Source of the DNA: CAWUKT01 sp963923035
GTDB taxonomy: Bacteria > Bacteroidota > Bacteroidia > J057 > JADKCL01
DNA: 64,000 nt
NCBI GenBank assembly: GCA_963923035.1
Contig: CAWUKT010000007.1
Span: forward strand, 1 to 64,000
Reading direction: 5' to 3'
Shown: positions 60,401-64,000 of the stretch, piece by piece
How the letters are laid out: each line of letters begins with the position of its first letter
Position numbering within the stretch: position 1 is the first letter of the stretch
Notes under the pieces: generated by a model
Told to the model about the DNA's origin: nothing
The model's database searches: none
Seen by the model: only the letters and a program-made list of their open reading frames with translations
Made by a program: the position numbers and the translations under genes

Positions 60401-62916
60401 GCCTTGACATTCAAGGGAGAGCCGGTGGAAACATAGTAGGAGCCCTGGTCCACCCCGATGAAATAATCGCTGGGGTACAGCTTGAAGGGCACCTGGCGGG
60501 TCACGGTGCGGCCCGTCGCGTCGAAGACCGTCACGAAAGCGCGGCCGCGGACAATCCCAGCCGCCTCAATGCTCGACGGTGCGGTCCAGGTGAATTGGTC
60601 TTTGCCTTCCGCATCCAGCTTACCCGTTTCCAGGTCGTTGCTGAGGTATTCGTTGTCGACTTTGCGGGGGTAGAAGGAAAATTTGGGGTATTTTTTGCTG
60701 CGGTAGGGCGCGTGGTTCAGGTTGATGTCGACCTCGTAGGCATGGTCGGAACAGGGCGCTCCGAAGAGGTACTCCGAGAAAATGTCCACGTTGAGCTTCT
60801 CGCCCAGGCCGAGCGTCCCCTCGATATTGCTTTCAGCTTCCACGCGGATTTTGTCCGGCACGAATTCCTCCACGGAGAAGGAGTAGGTGCCGAGCAGGTC
60901 CTTGGTTCCGGAGTAAGCCTCCAGGGTATAGTCTCCCGTGGCGGCGTAGTTGGGCAGGTCGAGGGTCAATTCGGTATCGCCCTGGTCGCCGAGAGTCTTT
61001 TGGACGCTCCGGAAGATGCGGCCGCGCGGGTTGATAACCTTGAAGCCAATGGGCAGGTCTTTGACGACGCCCATCTGCTTGTCGCGGATCAGGGTATTGA
61101 AGTGGGCGGTCTCGCCGGGGCGGAACAGGTTGCGGTCGGCATAGATAAAGGTCTCGTAGCTGTCGGAAAATTCACGCTTGCCGCCGACGTCGTAGCGGGA
61201 CAGTTCGACCTTGGTGTCTTTGAAGTCCACGAAGTTGAATTCCTTGCCGCGGACCGCGGTGATCATCCGGGGCGTGAAGCCCTTGGTCTTCGCTTTCAGG
61301 TCGGTGAACCGGATCATGCCATCGTCGTCGGTGGTACCGGTGACGAGGGGCTGGTTGTTGGTGGAAACCAGGGACACCTGAATTCCGGACAGGGGTTCGG
61401 TCGTGCGAATGGAGTTGACGAAGACGAGGAGTTCATCGGCCGAGCGTTTGGCGATGATGCCCAAATCGGAGATGGAGATGACCTTGATGTCCTTTCTCCA
61501 ATAATCCCGTTCATCCCGCACTTCCACCACATAAATGCCGCCGAAGCGCTCATCAAAATGGTCGCCCACATCGACGGTAAATTCATTGAGTTTGTTTTCC
61601 TGTTCGCCCAACTCTACCTCTTCCTCATGCAGCAGACGGCCATAATTTCCTACGTCCGCACCATAATAATAGTAGTCGTCGTAGTAATAATCGTCGTAGT
61701 CATCGCCCTCGTAGGCATCGTCGCTGGTGTAGCGGAAGCCATTGGACACGCCACAGCAATTGTCGTAGTAGTAGCCGCCGCCCTTGTTGTAGAGGTAGAA
61801 CAGGAGGTTGTTGGCGAAGACTTCGTAGACCTTCACGTCGACTTTGGGGACGTTGACGGCGCGGACCTGGATGTTTTCCTGGCCGCCGCGCATCAGGTAC
61901 TGCCCATTCTCATCGGTAAATTCCAATTGGGGGCTGAGGTCGGCCATGACCACTTCCTGGGTATATCCATCTTCCAATTGTCCGCCGTAAAGACCCGGGA
62001 GGCCTTTTTTGATGGCGAGGTTGAGCATGGAGCCGGGCTTGAAATCGCCTTCGAGGCGGAAGCTGTTGGAGGAAGTAGTGACGGAAAATGACTTTCGCGG
62101 GTCCACTTCCACGAAGCGTTTGACCACCTCATCGTCCACCGCCTGGGTGGTAAAGACCTCGATCCAGCCTTTGTTGCCGTCCACGCCGGAGGCCACCGAC
62201 GTGATCGCGAGGCGGGTCAGGGCGTCGAGGGTCACGGAAAAGGAACGGTCGTCGGTCATCGCTTTGGCCGATTCGGTCGAGCCCAAGCCACTTTCAATGG
62301 TGATTTCAAATTCCTGGTCCTTTTCGGTCTGCTGGACCTGGCCGAAATTGACGGCAATGACGCTGGCCGGCTCGGTGGTGACCACGTCGAAGTTTTTCAT
62401 TTCACTGCCTCCCCGCTTCACTTGCAGGTATTCGGCGACTTCCTTGGGGTCCACCTCGTAATTGAAGTAGAGGTTCGCCTGGACGGTGACCTTATAATCG
62501 GAACGGGGAACCTGCGTCCAGAAGAATTCAACCCGCTCGGCATCAAAGTAAGGCGTGTGGAAGGCGTAGGAGTCGAAATCGCCCTTTTTCTTGGACTCGC
62601 CGAGGACGCTTTCGTTGACCGTGGCCTCGTAGTCCTGGCCGGGTTGGAGGGGGGCTTCGGGGGAAAACAGGAGGGTATTTCCGGTGAGCCATTTGTATTT
62701 GCCCTGGATGGCAGGCTCAAAGGTGAGGTAATCGCCGTCCATCCACTCGCCGATGCTGTCGGCGGGCGCAATGTCCTCGCTGAACTGGACCTCAAAGGTG
62801 GTGAGGCGCTCGACTTCTTCGGTGGGGGAAAAGGACAGAATGGTCACGCGGTCGCCGGTACAAGATGCCACGAACAGCATCGCCAGGACGGCCAGGGGGA
62901 GGTACAACTTTTTCAT
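57448..62916 (-). CDS. Alpha-2-macroglobulin family lipoprotein
   Basis: 1822 residues from the ATG at 62916 (two codons inside the longest frame) with lipobox YLPLAVLAMLFVASC, so an envelope lipoprotein. A tandem of MG beta domains is followed by the thioester motif in a YPHGCVEQ context with Cys1361, the alpha-alpha toroid (SMQLSDGSLSYWPGG) and a C-terminal receptor-like domain. Bacterial A2Ms trap proteases by a bait region and thioester coupling. Odd: a Tyr/Asp-rich insertion at about residues 370-425 (YYYDNCCG, DDYDDYYYDDYYYYG) near the N-terminal domains. No pbpC-like partner is next to it. Own promoter region is shared divergently with tRNA-Ser. Confidence 0.93.
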   Translation of the reverse strand: MKKLYLPLAVLAMLFVASCTGDRVTILSFSPTEEVERLTTFEVQFSEDIAPADSIGEWMDGDYLTFEPAIQGKYKWLTGNTLLFSPEAPLQPGQDYEATVNESVLGESKKKGDFDSYAFHTPYFDAERVEFFWTQVPRSDYKVTVQANLYFNYEVDPKEVAEYLQVKRGGSEMKNFDVVTTEPASVIAVNFGQVQQTEKDQEFEITIESGLGSTESAKAMTDDRSFSVTLDALTRLAITSVASGVDGNKGWIEVFTTQAVDDEVVKRFVEVDPRKSFSVTTSSNSFRLEGDFKPGSMLNLAIKKGLPGLYGGQLEDGYTQEVVMADLSPQLEFTDENGQYLMRGGQENIQVRAVNVPKVDVKVYEVFANNLLFYLYNKGGGYYYDNCCGVSNGFRYTSDDAYEGDDYDDYYYDDYYYYGADVGNYGRLLHEEEVELGEQENKLNEFTVDVGDHFDERFGGIYVVEVRDERDYWRKDIKVISISDLGIIAKRSADELLVFVNSIRTTEPLSGIQVSLVSTNNQPLVTGTTDDDGMIRFTDLKAKTKGFTPRMITAVRGKEFNFVDFKDTKVELSRYDVGGKREFSDSYETFIYADRNLFRPGETAHFNTLIRDKQMGVVKDLPIGFKVINPRGRIFRSVQKTLGDQGDTELTLDLPNYAATGDYTLEAYSGTKDLLGTYSFSVEEFVPDKIRVEAESNIEGTLGLGEKLNVDIFSEYLFGAPCSDHAYEVDINLNHAPYRSKKYPKFSFYPRKVDNEYLSNDLETGKLDAEGKDQFTWTAPSSIEAAGIVRGRAFVTVFDATGRTVTRQVPFKLYPSDYFIGVDQGSYYVSTGSPLNVKAVAVSPQDKALSNFRAQVEVVRFEWRTVLKKNRSGEYTYQSERKEIVEESKSLTLNGVTNYVYTPQKSGRYEVRFRKAGQERYSTRTFYAYGSRSTTRSSFAVDREGRIEIVPDKEKYEPGETAKLLFKTPFSGKMLVTVERENVLEHRYLAVENNSAELELPITGEHLPNVFVSATLIRPHQLNAGTPFFVGHGFQPLLVEASSNRLPVEIQSPERIKPRRTQEIVIKTAPSENVRVTLAMVDEGILQIKNYKTPDPYAFMYAKRKLSVSSYDLYEMLMEEVQSMNSSMAGGDEMESGKRINPITAQRFKLLSFWSGTRRSSSSGEVRIKVPVPQFNGAARLMAVAYSDQRFGSAEKMMTITDDVVVMPAVPRFLSPKDSVVLPVSLLNTTAQAGKVTVNVATEGPIKVSSAASQSVQIAGKGNANVKFGLQVGDEVGKGKITIRTSGMDKVLEEIEIAVRPTSPLVVESGVGILKAGASKSIQLPTNFVDGTQRTSLSIAKFPALQYADQLSSLVRYPHGCVEQTTSKLFPQLYFEELAAAVAPDMYVNGNPVYFVKEGVRKLQSMQLSDGSLSYWPGGSYSSWWGSAYAAHFLTEAQKAGYDVSESMMNKLYRYLAREAAEKKTYQYSRYRSGSRSVEIKAHKEVLYSLYVLALADRADLSLMNYYRARPHLLTTDTRYLLAGAFGLENDWNAFNELMPGSFSPEVPERESGGSFDSPVRANAIMLSVLTDVDPDNKQIPGLIKWLTNPGRRVYSTQDKSWTFLALGKAASKNSRSQVKVDISVSGKSIGTYNNQPWSFQSDLLKGNKVNLNANGSGQVYYFWSVEGVKKGGDAAVEEVDNNIRVRRRYFDRDGNEITSGRVKQGELIVCEIELGSGLRGAENIAISDLIPAGFEIDNPRLGTSTALSWMKNTLYPQYVDVRDDRLLVFTSIGSNESRKYHYMLRAVNAGLFKAAPIGAEAMYDPDFRSYNGGGFVRIDPR

Positions 62917-63013
62917 GGGCACAGTAAATTCCGCAGGTTTGATTTGGGCGCAAGTTAGGGAATTTGGTGGTGAAATCCTCTTTTTCAGGCAGTTTGCGAA
63001 AAGGGGAAAGTGA

Positions 63014-63044
63014 TTGCAGGAAATGGGAAACTGGTGTACCTTTG
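63014..63044 (+). promoter_or_regulatory. Promoter of tRNA-Ser, perfect TAnnTTTG box
   Basis: TTG at 63014-63016, 20-base spacer, TACCTTTG at 63037-63044: an exact match to the Bacteroidota -33/-7 consensus. The tRNA begins at 63049, only five bases after the -7 box, so transcription would start within a base or two of the mature tRNA 5' end. Confidence 0.8.
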
Positions 63045-63048
63045 TCGC

Positions 63049-63135
63049 GGAGGTGTGGCAGAGTGGTCGAATGCGTCGGTCTTGAAAACCGAAGTGCCTT
63101 CACGGGCACCGGGGGTTCGAATCCCTCCGCCTCCG
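63049..63135 (+). tRNA. tRNA-Ser, anticodon TGA
   Basis: 87 bases without CCA. Acceptor GGAGGTG pairs with CGCCTCC (one T-G pair), discriminator G. Anticodon stem TCGGT/ACCGA with loop CTTGAAA and anticodon TGA (63083-63085). Long variable arm GTGCCTTCACGGGCAC, typical of tRNA-Ser, and T arm GGGGG-TTCGAAT-CCCTC. Reads UCA (and other UCN by wobble). Confidence 0.96.
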
Positions 63136-63144
63136 CTCAATTGG

Positions 63145-63170
63145 AAATCCGGTTTAGTGCCGGATTTTTT
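63145..63170 (+). terminator. Intrinsic terminator of tRNA-Ser
   Basis: AAATCCGG (63145-63152), loop TTTAGTG, CCGGATTT (63160-63167), followed by TTT. Ten bases after the tRNA. Confidence 0.85.
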
Positions 63171-63316
63171 GCTTTTGGGGGTTCTACTTTCTGTTTCTCG
63201 GCTAATTGGACCTTTGAACCTCTCTGACCCGCAGAAAGGCGTAGCGCATATCCATTTTTTTTCTCTTATCTGACCAATTTCAAGGCCCAAAAAGCATGTG
63301 AGGTCTTCCCCCCTTC

Positions 63317-64000
63317 TCAGCTCAGGATGCTCTTTTCTTTGCCTCTTTGGTAGTCAAATGCATTTTCGCTTTGCTCATAACCTTTCAATCTTTCGGCAAA
63401 AAGCTCTTTGTCAAATCCCTCTTGCTTCTGAGCGGCCACTTCTTTTGATATGGGATTCATGCTTTTCGAATAGCGCTGATTGTTCAAATCGTTTCGTTGG
63501 CTGTACAGTACGGGAAGAAAGTTTTCAAAAACTCCTACCTCAATCGTATTGTGGGTGATCCATGCTTCCCAAAATTCGGGCGTGAATCCTCCGACCAATT
63601 TTTTATTGATAAACTTCGCGATCAGGTTTTGCTTGTTTGTTCCCGCCACTACTTCATAATGGTAGTGTACGCCAATCACTTCACCATTCTCATACACATC
63701 TTTGAAGTTAATTCGCAGGCACACCAACGTTCCCAATAATGGAATCCTCTTTCCCATCCCCCAGCCATCATTTTCGCAATAAAAAATAGTCAATGCCTGA
63801 TCTACCGGATATTTCAACCCGTATTTTTTAAACTGCATGGCCTCTTGGATGTGAATTTTTGCCCCTGCTTTGGAGGTCTTGTCAGGACCTAATTTCCCGC
63901 TCAGAGAAGCACTGATATGATCAGAGGGATGCCACAGAAAATAAGCAGGTACTTTTTGGTTTTCATAGCCTTCAATATCCTCGAGGGTTACCCTTAAACT
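63317..64000 (-). CDS. Hypothetical protein, N-terminus outside window
   Basis: Open reading frame from the window edge to a TGA at 63317 (228 codons visible, beginning SLRVTLEDIEGY). Contains a Trp/His/Asp-rich opening (VPAYFLWHPSDHISASL), a beta-rich middle (KRIPLLGTLVCLRINFKDVYENGEVIGVHYHYEVVAG) and a hydrophilic, Gln/Lys/Glu-rich C-terminus (NPISKEVAAQKQEGFDKELFAERLKGYEQSE). No signal peptide or domain can be judged in the visible part. Not recognised. Confidence 0.6.
   Translation of the reverse strand, partial: SLRVTLEDIEGYENQKVPAYFLWHPSDHISASLSGKLGPDKTSKAGAKIHIQEAMQFKKYGLKYPVDQALTIFYCENDGWGMGKRIPLLGTLVCLRINFKDVYENGEVIGVHYHYEVVAGTNKQNLIAKFINKKLVGGFTPEFWEAWITHNTIEVGVFENFLPVLYSQRNDLNNQRYSKSMNPISKEVAAQKQEGFDKELFAERLKGYEQSENAFDYQRGKEKSILS

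Noticed and set aside
57571..62091. Open frames of 711 and 602 codons antisense to the A2M gene
   Set aside because: Shadow frames of a well-supported thioester protein; no start support or recognisable domains.
1..64000. CRISPR arrays, rRNA genes, insertion sequences
   Set aside because: No regular direct repeats with spacers, no rRNA signatures and no transposase-like frame seen on reading.

Overview
The window reads as chromosomal DNA of a member of the Bacteroidota, most likely the Saprospiria/Lewinellaceae branch (inference). Evidence: type IX secretion C-terminal domains of both types A and B, a PorP/SprF-family protein, an OmpA/PD40 outer-membrane protein, HYR/Ig-like giant adhesin repeats, TnnTTTG-like promoter boxes (TAnnTTTG with an upstream TTG), many Bacteroidota-type lipoproteins, four ECF-type sigma factors, and start sites largely without strong Shine-Dalgarno sequences. 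There is one tRNA (Ser-UGA); I see no rRNA, CRISPR array or intact insertion sequence.

Layout. 1-21.8 kb is an accessory-looking stretch: a truncated DUF4397 protein, a sigma factor convergent with an exported TPR-CHAT protease-like protein, a divergent secreted protein, a 492-residue helical protein divergent from a second sigma factor and its membrane anti-sigma/TPR partner, a three-gene operon (outer-membrane barrel, TANFOR-like secreted protein, Cys-rich secreted protein), a 1043-residue T9SS cargo protein with dockerin-like segment, a small HTH-containing three-gene cluster, and about 1 kb of non-coding DNA rich in hairpins. 22.3-26.4 kb holds household genes (SufE, class III aminotransferase, DUF3050 protein, ABC1/UbiB kinase). 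26.6-28.6 kb is a type II restriction-modification pair with an ApaLI-like nuclease. 29-44.8 kb mixes a Cys/Lys repeat secreted protein, PIN-PhoH ATPase, YceI protein, hybrid histidine kinase, PD40 lipoprotein, two convergent sigma loci, quinone oxidoreductase, MFS transporter, and an operon of oligopeptidase B, lipoprotein, SCO and cytochrome c.

44.9-57.1 kb is the most coherent surface system: one minus-strand operon encoding a type B T9SS cargo protein (DUF2341 plus gliding-motility-type C-terminus), a PorP/SprF protein, an OmpA-family TPR/PD40 protein and a 2052-residue adhesin with a beta-helix head and 12 HYR-like repeats. It is set apart by an intrinsic terminator from the upstream thioester-containing alpha-2-macroglobulin lipoprotein (57.4-62.9 kb). 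The window ends with tRNA-Ser and a truncated unknown gene.

How they may work together (inference): sigma/anti-sigma pairs and a hybrid kinase would control envelope genes, T9SS and SprF-like factors export and anchor the cargo proteins, and CHAT and A2M proteins act on or against proteases in the envelope. All functional statements rest on reading motifs by eye, no database search was run.
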